Shown here: positions 52,839-63,940 of the stretch, in pieces
Layout: every line of letters starts with the position of its first letter
Position numbering within the stretch: the stretch's first letter is position 1
DNA from: Limnephilus marmoratus
Lineage: Eukaryota; Arthropoda; Insecta; Trichoptera; Limnephilidae
DNA: 64,000 bases
Direction: 5' to 3'
Assembly: GCA_917880885.1 (NCBI GenBank)
Contig: OU862928.1
Span: 8,575,721 to 8,639,720, forward strand
Position numbers and translations under genes: made by a program
Notes under the pieces: generated by a model
The model's input: the letters and a program-made list of their open reading frames with translations, nothing else
What the model was told of the DNA's origin: nothing
Database searches by the model: none

Positions 52839-53689
52839 AATGAGCCAATTATTTTGCATTACGAACGACATTATTTAAAAAATTATTGTGCATTTTGACG
52901 ACTTAACTGACCATGACTCGTATATTGACCGTATTCGCAAATAAAGAAACTGACCGCAGATGACGAATTTAGTGAATGTCATATTGAAATAGGGTTTTAT
53001 TGATCAACAATCTGGATCTCAAAGAGTTGTTGCTAGAAACTTTGACAAATTGTGTAATGTTTCATGTTTGGATAGGATGTGAACGGGGCCCGTAATGTTG
53101 CTTGCCACGCCACTGATTACAAAGCAGAACAGGGAATCCAGTTCACAAAGCTCCCCTCACGTACTGCGGACGTGCATATCAAAGGAGGACGTTGTTTGGT
53201 TATAAAAAAAAGGTAATACCGCCGTCATTTTTTAGTCAAGTGTTTACATCATTATTTTAAAACGGGTAAATCAGGACGAAGGCTGTTTTTTTGTTGGATA
53301 ATTACTGTTGTGCACAGGATTAAACATGTAGTTTCAACATCCTTCAACATATGTCGTACGTATAGATAGTTATATGTTAGGTGTCTCAACAGATTGAATT
53401 TAAGAAGTACCTTAGAAGAGTGTCGACTATCATCGTTCGTGTCCAATGCACGACCGGTTACGGAAATTGCCGACGGCATAAGAGAGACCGCTGGGCTCCT
53501 GCAGTGTTTGGGCTTCCAGCTTCAGAATAACGTAGAACCTCGATTTTTATAGAAGTTATCCCGAAGATATTTCAGGTAATCTCAATCACTGGTAAGAAAG
53601 ACCATTACAATCATTAAAATTTTGTATCATTTGAGTGGTGGATAGGTAATCTCAATACATCCCCTTTGAAAGATATTCAGAATCGAAAT
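52839..53689. other. No gene recognised
   Basis: No domain in any frame; a TATAAAAAAAAGG motif at about 53202 has no associated gene that I can see. Confidence 0.3.
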
Positions 53690-53801
53690 GCAACATATAT
53701 TTTTCTAATATTTTTTGTGTTTGGTGACTAGATCTGCAAAGCCAGATGCTTCTTAAACTTCCTGTTCTCTATTTTATTTACCTCGCCAAACCCTTCAGCC
53801 T
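53690..53801 (+). mobile_element. SINE B internal fragment
   Basis: GTGTTTGGTGACTAGATCTG, then CTTCCTGTTCTC and CCCTTCAGCCTCATA, ending at the poly-T of the next SINE, which is inserted into it. Confidence 0.65.
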
Positions 53802-54235
53802 CATATTTTTTTTTTTTTTTTTTTTTTACAGTGAATACCGCACAAGAATCTCAACTGCTCCCGTCTGGAGCCAGTGAGACTATGGCATCCCCAATTGGGG
53901 TATGTTGTGAGGCTGAAGCTAGTGGGGAGGGGAAGGAGGTGGGGAAGAGGAAGGTTGGGAAGTACCTGGCTATTCAGATCTGGTCACTAAACACGGCTAA
54001 AGCCATTTTCAAGCAACGTTTCAATTCTGAATGGTGGTCTTACACCAGGGCGATACTAATAGTATCTTCCACTCTGGAACATGCCGCAAATATACTATAT
54101 ATTATTTTAAATGAATTAATTGTGAAATAACACAAATTAATCAAATAAAATTTATTTGCGCATGCCGGGTTCGAACCCGCGACCTCCGGAATGTGAGTCA
54201 AGAGTCTTAGCCACTGGACTACGGAGGTCGTCATA
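53802..54235 (-). mobile_element. SINE B, full length, best-preserved copy
   Basis: Minus orientation. The tRNA-like head (54164-54232) has an A-box-like TAGTCCAGTGG and a B-box GGTTCGAACCC. It is followed by AAATAAATTTTATTTGATTA, the body with TTCCAGAGTGGAAG and GCTCCAGACGGGAGCAGTTG, and a tail of about 27 A (poly-T at 53802-53828). Box motifs of this kind are internal Pol III promoters. Total about 430 bp. It can serve as the reference copy for the family. Confidence 0.92.
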
Positions 54236-54270
54236 CTTATGTGAGGTATATATATATACCTCACATAAGT
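54235..54270. repeat. Perfect 36-bp palindrome
   Basis: ACTTATGTGAGGTATATA is followed immediately by its exact reverse complement. It abuts the SINE head. Confidence 0.97.
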
Positions 54271-54273
54271 ATT

Positions 54274-54720
54274 CTTATTTATTTATTTATTTATTTATTG
54301 CTTCTTCACAATTTATATACATATATTTTTAGCATGTAATTATTAACCCCATTAGGGTTCGCCTGTATCGGGGTTAATAATTTCACAATTTAATAAAAAT
54401 AACACACGCAAATATCGGTCATGCAAAACAGTTAAGTAAAAGCAAAATAATAAATTTTAAAAATAAAATGATAAACAGAGAAAATAATAAGTGATAAAAA
54501 TATATGAATTAACAACAAAGTGTTAAGAGATCAGACAAAAAAAAAACTTATCTTATGAAATTTTCATTATTTCATTCCAGTGCAATATTTTATTACTTAT
54601 ATATTTTTTATGAATGTAGCACAAAAGCCCCAAATTTAAAAAAAAATGTTTTTTGGGTAGAAATTAAAATTCTTACAAAATTTTAATTTACATCTACAAC
54701 TATTTACAAAATTTTAATTT
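54274..54720 (-). mobile_element. LINE 3' UTR with conserved hairpin
   Basis: The (TTTA)n tract at 54276-54298 is a minus-strand tail. The hairpin TATTAACCCC/GGGGTTAATA (54341-54379) has inner AGGGTTCGCCT. No coding region is attached. Confidence 0.6.
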
Positions 54721-54730
54721 AATTTAAAAA

Positions 54731-55115
54731 ATTTGGGAGGCGGTAATGGGTGCCGCCGCCCCGGGAAGCATTTATAGGATAACCAACACCTCTGCCATAG
54801 GTCAACCCAAGTAGTTCGCTACTTTTAATGACTTAGCAGGGGTGCCCGGGTACATGAGCAAGGTCTTGGTGGCCGATGCGTCTCCCAACTCCTGCGCAGT
54901 GAGCCGGATCGAGAGAGACTGGTTGAAGAGGTATTTTAAGATCTCCAGCCAGAACACATGACCCCCAGATTCCACCCCTCATACCTGTTTCCTTCCCAAA
55001 AATTCCTCTTCTTGCTTTCTTGACAAAACCATGCCCATAGCAACCCCTAGGATAACATAAGGCCGGAGGGATTAAATTTTCCTAAGGGCCTCCTGTGTGG
55101 AGCTAATGTAAAAAA
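54731..55115 (+). mobile_element. Family A repeat, nearly full length with A-tail
   Basis: Runs from TTGGGAGGCGGTAATGGGTG to GGCCTCCTGTGTGGAGCTAA and TGTAAAAAAAAA. Body blocks are complete except for a shortened central part. Confidence 0.85.
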
Positions 55116-55421
55116 AAACATATAAATCGTTCGTTTGTAATGTAAATACTTTGCTCTCCAACATTGATCGGTCGTTTGTAATTTAAATTTACGACTATTA
55201 TGTGCATTTTTTATACCACTTTATTTTTATTTCTTCATATTTCAATAGTAAACGTAAAATAAAATATTTAAAAAATAATTATTACTAACTTACAATATTT
55301 GTCAAAGTTGCCTCTAAAAATAGGCAAAATTAAATTCATTAATGACCAATAAATCATAATTTAAAACAAAAATAAATAAAATAGCACATATACATTCTAG
55401 ATACTTGCTACACCTTTTGAT
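55116..55421. other. No gene recognised
   Basis: AT-rich; a TTAAATTT..CGTTCGTTTGTAAT motif occurs twice (55130 and 55168). Confidence 0.3.
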
Positions 55422-55775
55422 TTAAAAATAGTTATTTGGTTTGGTTTTGTATTTTGGCTTCAAATCCAAAATTAAATTTTGTTTGAAAATGCCTCGCTCG
55501 CATCCGTTCCTCTTAAGCAGACACTGATTACATGTTTTACCCCTACTGCAATTAGTAGAAATGTCATTAGTATAATTAATGCAGTGTATTCGTGTTCCTG
55601 TGGTATCTGCAAACCTTTTTGTTGTTGTTTGTTTTATCATTTGAATTTGTACATTCACACCTTTTCTATCTCTGCTGTATTTGGGACTTTGCCTCAAAGA
55701 AATTGAAAGCTGATCTGCAGGTAGTTCAAAAACCGAGCTCTCAGAAATGTTTTTGGACTTCCATGGGACACCCAT
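55422..55775 (-). CDS. Hypothetical protein fragment, Cys-rich C-terminus
   Basis: 117 codons from an ATG at 55775. The first half is hydrophilic (PADQLSISLRQSPKYSRDRK). The second half has a cysteine cluster (NCSRGKTCNQCLLKRNGCERG) and ends in lysine-rich KPKYKTKPNNYF. I do not recognise the family. Composition is less biased than in the surrounding chance frames, and the cysteine spacing could be a small zinc or disulfide module. It may be a single-exon remnant of a transposon protein or a chance frame. No promoter, splice site or neighbour supports it. Confidence 0.3.
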   Translation of the reverse strand: MGVPWKSKNISESSVFELPADQLSISLRQSPKYSRDRKGVNVQIQMIKQTTTKRFADTTGTRIHCINYTNDISTNCSRGKTCNQCLLKRNGCERGIFKQNLILDLKPKYKTKPNNYF

Positions 55776-56884
55776 ATTAAATACATTTATTCAGTTTCCG
55801 GTATTCTACCAATCACAATCCTTCCCAAACATGAAATCACAAGAACCATCCTACAAATTGCTTAACAATACTCACACTAACATTAAGCCACTTTAAAATC
55901 AAGACATCCACACACACAATACTCACAAAAATTCGTGCACTTACATACTACACATATGGGATGTAATCTTTCAACTATATTGCCTTCGCACTATTATAAT
56001 AATTCGCTTCCAGATGCCTACAAGGGAATCCAGTAAAATAAAAAAATAAAGAGTAATGCTTTAAAATAGTATTTTTTTAGTACGTTTAAGATGAATATAT
56101 ACGTGAAATCCTTTTTAGATACTATTTTGATTAATCTTTACGACGAATCGGCTTACAGTATGAACATCAAAAAATATGCTACGGATAAATTGAAGCTTTA
56201 ACTACTTTATCTATGTATTGAAATTACAATAAAATTATTATTTACGTAACAAAAAATATAAGCGTAAACCACTAAAAAAAATGTTTTCTCATGACTTAAC
56301 TAAGTAACAATTTTTAAAAAATACCCCTTTACGGCTAAGAATATTTTTGACTTTACCTTTGTTCTAACTTTCTTTCGTTCTTATAAAATTATGCACAAAA
56401 TAAATAAAAACCACCTTTTCGCTTACTAGCCTCGTGCAAAAAGACGCTCGATTTTAAAATTTTGCAGGCATGAGATTCGACATATTTCTAGCGTTTATAT
56501 TCCTCTTAAGGACGAAATTATGCAATTTCCTTGTCAAGTTCTATTATGTCTTGTTTCTTTTTCTTTCCTTTTATTTTGGATCTGTAATCTGAATGTGGAT
56601 GGATCTGTAATCATCCATAATTTTATAACCTTGTTCTTTTTTCTTTAATTGTTTGTTTCTACATAACCTGTCTTTTATTTTTCGTCTATACCAGCGCCCT
56701 TGAGGTGATTTTTCACAAAAACGGCGCTATTCAAATTATCAATTATTATTATTATTACTATACCGTGTGTGAAACTATATGTTATACATCTGTAATGTAT
56801 GTGGAAATTTTTAATATCAAAATACTTATGTAAAATTGTAACTATTCCCTTGAACTATTTCTATTGAAATGATGTATTATACGT
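55776..56884. other. No gene recognised
   Basis: AT-rich, no motif. Confidence 0.35.
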
Positions 56885-57045
56885 CTACTAGCGGTAAAAA
56901 CCTGCTAAAAACCCGCTCCACAGGTTTTTACTGTTAGGCCCTGCAGGCGGCTTTTGGTTCGGCTTCGCCAAGTTAGTGTTGGTGATCATTTTGTAAATCC
57001 AATAGGAACTGGTTCGAAAATTAGCCCGTTCCTCGTATCCACTGT
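56885..57045 (+). repeat. Family C interspersed repeat
   Basis: Inverted relative of 20278-20420: AAAAACCTGC at the start, GGGCCCTGCAGGCGG-like centre, GGCTTTTGGTTCGGCTTCGC, GTTAGTGTTGGTGA and CCCGTTCCTCGTATCC at the end. Confidence 0.65.
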
Positions 57046-57631
57046 CAACGTGTCAATCAGTGATGGCAGTGATGGCAAGTCACCGCGAAAAAGTAACCGG
57101 GACGGATGATGACGTTATATGTAATGTACAGCCGCTTGATATAACTGAGTATTACCGTCCATCTTTCGAAATCCGGGAGATACTCCAGGTTCACAAATTT
57201 GTAGAACTTATACCTACAAAGGGAACGTCCCTTTGCGTCTTGCCGACGAAAGTTGCGTCATCTTGTGACGAATTCTAGAATTAGAAACCGAACTACAATG
57301 GTAGCATTGTCTGAAAATCCACGTACGCGGATGTTTATATGGTACGACGGGTAAGGCGCGGCGGTGGACATGCGTTGGAAGTCGGATTCTTAAATTCAAC
57401 CACGCAGACGCAATCCTGTTAATACTGTTTGATACTATATGTGGATATTATTAATATCAAAATACCTATGCAAAATTTTCACTATTTCCTTCCACCTATA
57501 AATTGTAAGTTCCTCTCGTCCTAAAATGAGTTCTGTAACTCATCGGGATTGCCCTAGCAAAAAATAAACACAGTGAAGAGATAATAATAAAGAAATGAAT
57601 AATTATACAAAAAAAAAACAAAAATTATAGG
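57046..57631. other. No gene recognised
   Basis: A 72-codon frame at 57060-57278 has no known domain. 57060-57400 is less AT-rich than its surroundings. Confidence 0.3.
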
Positions 57632-57776
57632 GCCAGTCAATTATTATTTTTTAATTTATAAACTAACGTTTAGACAAGATTTTTATGCATAACACAAAGG
57701 GTAACAATTATTATAAGCAATAATTGTCAGCCTGAAACACTCATTTACATTGAAAAATCTTCCGAAAAAAGATACT

Positions 57777-57849
57777 TGCCGCCAACGGGACTTGAACCCG
57801 TGTTCTTCTGATTGCCGGTCGGATGCTCTGACCACTGAGCTATGGCAGT
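57777..57849 (-). tRNA. tRNA-like sequence
   Basis: Matches the plus copy at 57923 along its whole length, with changes in the 5' acceptor strand (ACTGCCA instead of GCCGCCA) that leave two mismatched pairs. B-box GGGTTCAAGTCCC intact. Confidence 0.6.
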
Positions 57850-57922
57850 AAAAATATAATAAGCAGTAATTGTTGAATGAAACACTAGCATATATTAAAA
57901 TAATTTGGCGGGTATTTGATAA

Positions 57923-57995
57923 GCCGCCATAGCTCAGTGGTCAGAGCATCCGACCGGCAATCAGAAGGACACGGGTTCAAGTCCCGTTGGCGGCA
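57923..57995 (+). tRNA. tRNA-like sequence with complete cloverleaf (position-34 triplet GGC)
   Basis: A 73-nt cloverleaf fits exactly: acceptor GCCGCCA/TGGCGGC 7 of 7, D stem GCTC/GAGC 4 of 4, anticodon stem TCCGA/TCAGA 4 of 5, T stem ACGGG/CCCGT 5 of 5, discriminator A. The anticodon-position triplet is GGC (Ala codons), but base 33 is C rather than the near-universal T, and the Ala identity pair G3:U70 is absent. No CCA is encoded. I favour an element-borne tRNA-like promoter over a translating tRNA. Confidence 0.6.
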
Positions 57996-58078
57996 AGTAT
58001 CTTTTCTCGGAAGATTTTTCAATGTAAATGAGTGTTTCAGGTTGACAATTATTGCTTATAATAATTAGAGCCAGTCAA

Positions 58079-58837
58079 ATTAATTTGACATTTTAAATTG
58101 AACAAATTGTCACCGTCGGTAGATATGTTGTACCTCTCTACTCGTTTCAATTTATAATGAAATGTAAATTGACAGGTCGATCGATACGTTGATAATATAA
58201 TTAAATTAAAACAGAGCACCTGTGTAGAATTGTCACAGTTTGTCCTGTTGTAAATTATTATTTTAATTAACGTCACAGCCAGACTTAAATGTCCTTTGAT
58301 TTTGTTGAAACAAATATTATTACTGTGTTTGACAATGTTAAATTATAGATAATTGTCATTTAATTTATCAAATAATGAAAATTACACTATTTGATAAATT
58401 AATAAACCAATTAATTGATCAGAATATATCAAATATTTGCTGTGAGCACTGAAGATAAGATCTATTTTAGATGTTAAAAATTTTACAAATATTACAGATA
58501 ATTAATTTGATCAGCTTTTTTATGAAAAATTTCTTACATTCGCCCAAAGGGTGAATTTAGATATTAATTTTATTTACTGAAGTCTAGATTAGACTTAGAA
58601 GAGATGAGAAGTTGAATGAGGGAAGCAATATTAGATAACGCTCGATAGAAGAGAGGATATTTGTTTGGAAAGGGACAACTTCCAATAGCGATCAAGAGTT
58701 TTTTAAAGTGAAACTTCTTCAGCGCCGTTAGTGACTTGAAATTCGGGTGAAACGGAAATGTGTCACAACTCAGTTCTACACGAATACTCGGTTCTAATAT
58801 AATGCGGTATATTCGCATTTCGGCGCGTACCTTTCAT
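58079..58837. other. No gene recognised; hairpin
   Basis: 58367-58403 holds AATTTATCAAATA/TATTTGATAAATT around a short loop. 58685-58760 is a weak relative of the 1904-2307 repeat family. Confidence 0.4.
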
Positions 58838-58935
58838 AGCGTAGTGGGCAAGGTGCCTGACAAGTCTTAGCGGCCAGAGAGCTAGACAGACACCGAGCGA
58901 ACGGAGGTTCGAATCCTACGAAATCCATAAAAAAA
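58838..58935 (+). mobile_element. Second tRNA-derived SINE head
   Basis: TAGCGTAGTGGGCAAGGTGC resembles an A-box region. 75 bp later GGTTCGAATCC is a consensus B-box. A short A-rich stretch follows. It is not related to SINE B beyond the boxes. Confidence 0.55.
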
Positions 58936-59287
58936 TAAATTATTTTGTGAAATCAATATCCAATCTTCAAACGACTTTAAAAAAACAAGCAAAAGTAAAG
59001 AAAGCGACATCTAGTGACGTTCTAGTTTCACTTCCACCGCGTGTGAATTACACACATTAATTTTTTTAATGTGAATACCTCACAAGAGTCCCAGCTGCTT
59101 CCGTCTGGAGCCAGTGAGACTATGGCATTCCCAGTTGGGGTATTTTGTGAGGCTGAAGGTAGTGAGGATGGGAAGGAGATGGGGGAGAGGAAGGTAGGGA
59201 AGTACCTGTCTATTCAGATCTGGTCATCAAATACAGCTTAAACCATTTCAAGCAACGTTTCTATTCTAAATGGTGGTCTTACACCAT

Positions 59288-59320
<33 letters not shown>

Positions 59321-61488
59321 TCCAGTTAAAAGAAAATTACATTTTCACTCATTTAACTAGAAATAATTATACACATTAAGATAAATAAATATTTCAATAC
59401 AGCGCTATTCTATTTCATTATTTTGTTTATCAAGAATAAATATAAATAATTTTTTTTTAAATTTACCCAGCTTCTTTTCGTTTTTAATGTCATTTGGGAG
59501 ACAATTATATAAGTTGCCCCCCTCGTAACCAATAGATTGTTTACCATAGTTAGTGTGGATGGTGTTTAAATGTATGTTATCGCGTTGTCGTGTAAAGTGT
59601 TTATGTACTTGGGACGTTTTAATGAATTCGGTGTTTGTGTGTACGAGATTATTTTGTATTTTGTATATAAGGAGACATGTATTGTATTCATATAGTTTTC
59701 TTAATGTTAATAGTTTTGTTTCCATATATAATTTTTTTGTGGATGTTCTGGGCTTGTAATTAAATAGTTTTTTGATTACCTTGTTTTGTATTACCTGTAA
59801 TTCATTTATGTGTGTTTCACACGCGTTTCCCCAGGTTTCAATCAAATAATTTAAATGTGAGTGTACGAGACTATAATATAAACCTATTTTTAATTTATTT
59901 GGTAACAGATATGATAGCCGGCTAAATACGCTAATTAAGGGGATGATTTTATCTTTAATACCTTGTATGTGTTGTTTAAATGTCAAATGCTGATCAATGC
60001 ACAGCCCAAGATATTTTTCCTGGATCAGGATTTGCAGATCGTTGTTTTCAATTTTTAAGGGTACATGAGGAGGAATTATTTTACGGGTTGAGCTTAAAAT
60101 CATGTATCCTGTTTTTTTAACATTCATTGTTAAAACATTTGATTGGAGCCAACTGTTGATTTTTTCTAGGTCTCTTTGTGCATTTTCTAGTAAGATGTTT
60201 AAATCTTTACCCCAGTAGAAAATCGCTGTATCATCAGCATATAAAAAGATTTCACCATTTAAAATTAATTGCGAAATATCATTAATGTAAATTTGGAACA
60301 GTAGTGGACCTAGTATGGACCCCTGCGGAACTCCATAGTTTATTGGAACGTATTTGCTATTTTGATTGTTAATGCTAACGAATTGCTTTCTATTGCTAAG
60401 ATATGATTTGAGTAGATTGAGAGCAGGACCAACTACACCAATTTTCTCGAGTTTCTTGAGAAGTATGTCATGACTAACTGTATCAAATGCTTTTTGAAGG
60501 TCAACTAATATAGATAAAATATAATTTCCACCATCAATGCCGCTTCTAAGTTTATTAATTAAGTCATTTATTGCTCCTAGTGTGTTCGATTTTTTCCTAA
60601 AGCCGTATTGTTTTTTATATAAGAATTTTTTTTTTAGCAGAAAATTGTTTAATCTTTCGTAAATTACGCGTTCAAAAATTTTAGATAAAATTGGTAAAAT
60701 TGAGATGGGTCTATAGTTTGAGGTATTTGTTTTGGACCCACGTTTGTGAATTGGTATCACCTTAGCAATTTTACAACTATCGGGAAAAGTTCCCTCTTTT
60801 AAACATTGATTGATTAATTTTGTTAAAGTAGGTATCAATTCAGTGGAGAGACTTAGCACTGTCTTACATTTGAGTGAATCGTAACCAGCACTTGCATTTG
60901 GTTTTAGAGATTTTAATATTTGACTTATTTCTAACTCCGTAGTGGGCTGGAGATATAAAGATTCAATGCTGTCATGCTCTAACGTTATTTCATTGGCTGG
61001 ATTGTGTTTGACTTTGCCATGTATATTAGCGGCTAGGGAGGAGCCAATGTTGCAAAAGAAATTGTTAAATTGGTCGCATATCTCTACATTGTTAGTGATT
61101 ATTTCATCATTAACGATTAATTTATTACAAAAATTTCTTGAGGTGTAAGATTGGTTCTTAAGAATATTATTAATTAAGTTCCAAGTTTTTTTACTGTTAT
61201 TTTCGCATTTTTTAAAAAGATTACTGTAGTGAGTTTGTTTTAAGTTTCGTTTTTTTGCAGTGACATTATTTCTTATTTTTAAAAATTCTGCTTTTAATAA
61301 GGTATTATTTGGTTGTTTTTTTAGTTTCAGATGTAATTTATTCTTTTTATTGATTAATTTTATAAGGTCTTTGGTTATCCAGTCTGGGTTATTTATGTTT
61401 TTGGTTTTAATTTTAGTGGTACTATTAGAATTAATTTTGTTTTTCAAGTAGTTTACAAGATTGTCATAATTTAATACCGAGTTGTCGA
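59288..61488 (-). mobile_element. 5'-truncated LINE with long open ORF and A-tail
   Basis: The poly-T at 59288-59317 is a 30-base A-tail on the minus strand. A short 3' UTR and a long ORF follow. The insertion splits a SINE copy. No clear target duplication was found at the junctions. The uninterrupted frame and long pure tail suggest a recent insertion. Confidence 0.88.
59405..61470 (-). CDS. LINE ORF2: linker, reverse transcriptase, C-terminus
   Basis: About 690 native codons; the first roughly 10 codons of the frame (from Met at 61507) come from the flanking SINE. In order: an upstream linker (NPDWITKDLIKLINKKNKLH; KTWNLINNILKNQ), then RT motifs IAKVIPIHKRGSKTNTSNYR, LVDLQKAFDTVSHDILLKK, YGVPQGSILGPLLFQIYIND and YADDTAIF (catalytic Asp 425-426, counting from that Met; 60230-60235). 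KYLGLCIDQHLTFKQHIQ and the C-terminal YYSLVHSHLNYLIETWGNAC region follow, ending KNEKKLGKFKKKLFIF. The N-terminal APE endonuclease and ORF1 are absent. All RT motifs are intact, so it could in principle make an active RT domain if transcribed. It belongs to the Jockey/CR1-like group but to a different lineage from the 47568-48884 RT. Confidence 0.92.
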
Positions 61489-61657
61489 TATTGAGAGTAT
61501 CTTTCACTCTGAAAAGTGCCGCAAATAAACTATATTTTATTTTTAATTAATTAATTGTTAAATAACGCAAATTTATTTGCTCACGCCGGGATTCGGTCCC
61601 GCGACCTCCGGATTGCGAGTTAAGCGTCTTACCCCTAGACCACGGAGGCCGCCAGTT

Positions 61658-62105
61658 GTTCATCATGCTTATACACCATCTGCGAACGAAAAATTACTCG
61701 CCGTCTCGACGAACTTCATCGAATGTTGAAGAGATGATTATATTGGCCGCCCTGGGAATATTGTCCCAGTTTCTGATGTTTTTGACGTTTGCATGGTGTG
61801 AATTTGAAATTACGACCAAACTTTTTCGAAATAGCTGGCGGGTATATTGTTCAAATCCAAAAACAGCTGGTAACCAACCGCGGAAAGAAATATAATGCTC
61901 TAACACCTGCAAAACCACATTGGAACAGATTACATAATTATGAAGATAATTTCCTTGTGAAAAGTCTTTACCCTCCGGCGAAAGGTTCTTGTTGGTCTCA
62001 AACATCTGCATCAGCTTGCTCCACATTATGTATTGCAGCCTAGATTGCCGGTAAATCAGTCATTATATGAAACCTCGAGAGGTATTAATAATATATTTAG
62101 AATTG
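61658..62105. other. No gene recognised
   Basis: A 110-codon minus frame (61694-62026) contains NWDNIPRAANIIISSTFDEV but no domain that I can name. Confidence 0.3.
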
Positions 62106-62540
62106 AGGGGAGGGTATGGGTACCGCCGCCCCAGGAACCATTTATTGGATAACCAACACCCCAGCCATAGGTCACCCCAAATGTTTTGCTACGTTTAGTG
62201 ACTTAGCAGGGGTGCCCGGGTTCATGGGATGAGGATAATCCGGGTCTTAGCGGCAGATGCGTATGCCCACCAACTGCATGGTAGGCCGGATCGGGAGAGA
62301 ATGGTTGAGGGGGTCCCTTTGACTTCTTCAGTCGTACCACACCACAGTAGGAGGGATGGATTCATCTTCCTGGACACACTGACCCCCAGATTCCTACCCA
62401 CCCGTAATATCCTTTTGCTTCTCAGAACTTATTCTCCTTCCCTATCCTAAAAAGATCCCCCACACAGCATCCCAAAGATGACATAGGCCCTGAGGGAAAT
62501 ATTTTACTCAGGGCCTCCTGTGTAAAGTTAATGTAAAAAA
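62106..62540 (+). mobile_element. Family A repeat, full length with A-tail
   Basis: Runs from GGGGAGGGTATGGGTACCGC to GGGCCTCCTGTGTAAAGTTA and ATGTAAAAAAAA, about 435 bp. It is the most complete copy. It has no coding frame and no tRNA-like boxes that I can recognise, so its class (SINE-like, from its A-tail) is open. Confidence 0.85.
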
Positions 62541-62694
62541 AAGTAACTATGGGCTTTATTCAACGTGTAATCAAAACACCGTTTAATGGTTGGGAAGTGT
62601 TTTTTTATTTTTATTTTAAGCACTGTTTGTTGTGCATTGAATGCTTTTATTATAACCGTGACGATCCACGATCACGGTACCATAACGGCATAAA

Positions 62695-62765
62695 AAAGGC
62701 AATAAACATACTTTCCTTATCACAATAATGCTGCACTTTCAAAAGATGAGATACCCAATATACGT
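62695..62765. repeat. Short interspersed repeat shared with 21985-22035
   Basis: TTATCACAAT(A/.)ATGCTGCA.CTTTCAAAAGATGAGA occurs in both places in the same orientation; the surroundings differ. Confidence 0.5.
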
Positions 62766-62974
62766 AATTTGTCCGTTTCCCCAAAGGAAAAAGTAATCAT
62801 TTTCTTGCAACTCCCTCACACACCGCACCTTCACGTTTCCGTAGACCTCTACAATAATATAATTAGCCGTGACGATAATTTTGAAATATGGAATATAGTT
62901 ACAAGGATAATATTGAAGTGTGAGTGAATCCCGAAAATTCAAAAACGTCAAATGATGGTTTTGTTTTTGTTGAT

Positions 62975-63940
62975 CTTTCTTACACACTAAATATTAATTA
63001 TATTATTCTATGTGCCATGAATATTGGTAGAAAAATATTATCATTTGCTGATGACACGGTCTTAATATTAGAAGATGAAACATGGCAATCAGTTATTAAC
63101 AAAACTAATAATGCTCTAATAAAAGTAAAGCATTGGCTTGACACAAACCTCCTCACACTTAACATCGACAAAACACAATATATGACATTTTCCATACGCA
63201 AATACAATATACCCAACAACTGCCCTAAACCAATCATCCACTCGTATCCACTCAATTTAGACAATCCGGAAACCACATCTAATATTAATTGTACGTGTTC
63301 GACCCTCAAATCATCAAAAGTAGTTAAATATTTGGGAATAATCATACACAACCAACTACGTTGGGAAGCTCACATCGGTGACACAGTAAAAAAACTTCGT
63401 AAACTCTGCCATATATTCTGCTCCCTTAGGTCTATCTTAGATTTACAGACTCTAAGAAGCGAATACTTTGCCCTTTTCCAATCCATAGCAACATACGATA
63501 TAGTGGGATGGGGTGGTTGTGCTGAATCCATTATTAGACCAATTATTTTCGTTCAAAAACTAATTCTGAGAATTATATTTAAATGTCAACCTACCCACCC
63601 GTCAAATGAACTCTTTGCAAAAATCAGGGTATTAGATATTCGACAGCTATTTACTAAAACAAGCATTTGTTATATACGAAAAAATAATCTACTAATCGCT
63701 CCACAACATCAAGCACACACCCGCTTTTCATCAAACCTGGGTTGCGTGGTCCCAAAAACTAACACCTCATTCGCTCAACGACAATTCTGGTTCATCGCTA
63801 CTAAAATATATAATGCTCTGAGTACTGACATAAAGTCAAGTAATTCTATTTCTCTTTTTATAACACGTGTACAATATTGGATTTTTGAAAGGGGACGAAC
63901 GTACTTTAAAGAATTCATGAGTTCTAACACTACATTTTAA
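62975..63940 (+). pseudogene. LINE ORF2 fragment from the RT catalytic box to the C-terminus
   Basis: The frame reads RKILSFADDTVLILEDETWQ (catalytic Asp pair at 63050-63055), then HWLDTNLLTLNIDKTQYMTF, KYLGIIIHNQLRWEAHI, YFALFQSIATYDIVGWGGC and NALSTDIKSSNSISLF, and stops at 63940. It is a sister of the RT at 47568-48884; the two share motif order and many residues. Everything before the FADD box is missing, and the first Met (62924) lies in unrelated DNA, so the native part starts near 62975. The remaining frame is intact. The 3' UTR runs off the window. Confidence 0.82.

Larger units (their letters stand above)
57632..58078. mobile_element. Palindromic tRNA-like element, copy 2
   Basis: Same plan as 30119-30482: arms with CAGCCTGAAACACTCATTTA (left) and TAAATGAGTGTTTCAGGTTG (right), and two facing tRNA-like sequences at 57777-57849 (minus) and 57923-57995 (plus). 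GCCAGTCAA directly repeats at both ends (57632-57640 and 58070-58078) within a wider similar TAGRGCCAGTCAA, a candidate target duplication. The 73-bp spacer contains a further degraded arm-like segment (ATAATAAGCAGTAATTGTTG). Confidence 0.78.
59060..61657 (-). mobile_element. SINE B copy split by a 2.2-kb LINE
   Basis: 59072-59287 is the 3' part (ACCTCACAAGAGTCCCAGCT to GGTGGTCTTACACCATG). The remainder resumes at 61489 (TCGATATTGAGAGTATCTTT, then GTGCCGCAAATAAACTATAT) and ends in the tRNA-like head at 61585-61655 (minus strand, CTCCGTGGTCTAGGGGTAAG, B-box region GCGGGACCGAATCCCGGCG). Confidence 0.88.

Noticed and set aside
53200..53480. Promoter and first exon of a gene
   Set aside because: A TATA-like motif alone; no conserved frame or splice signals follow.
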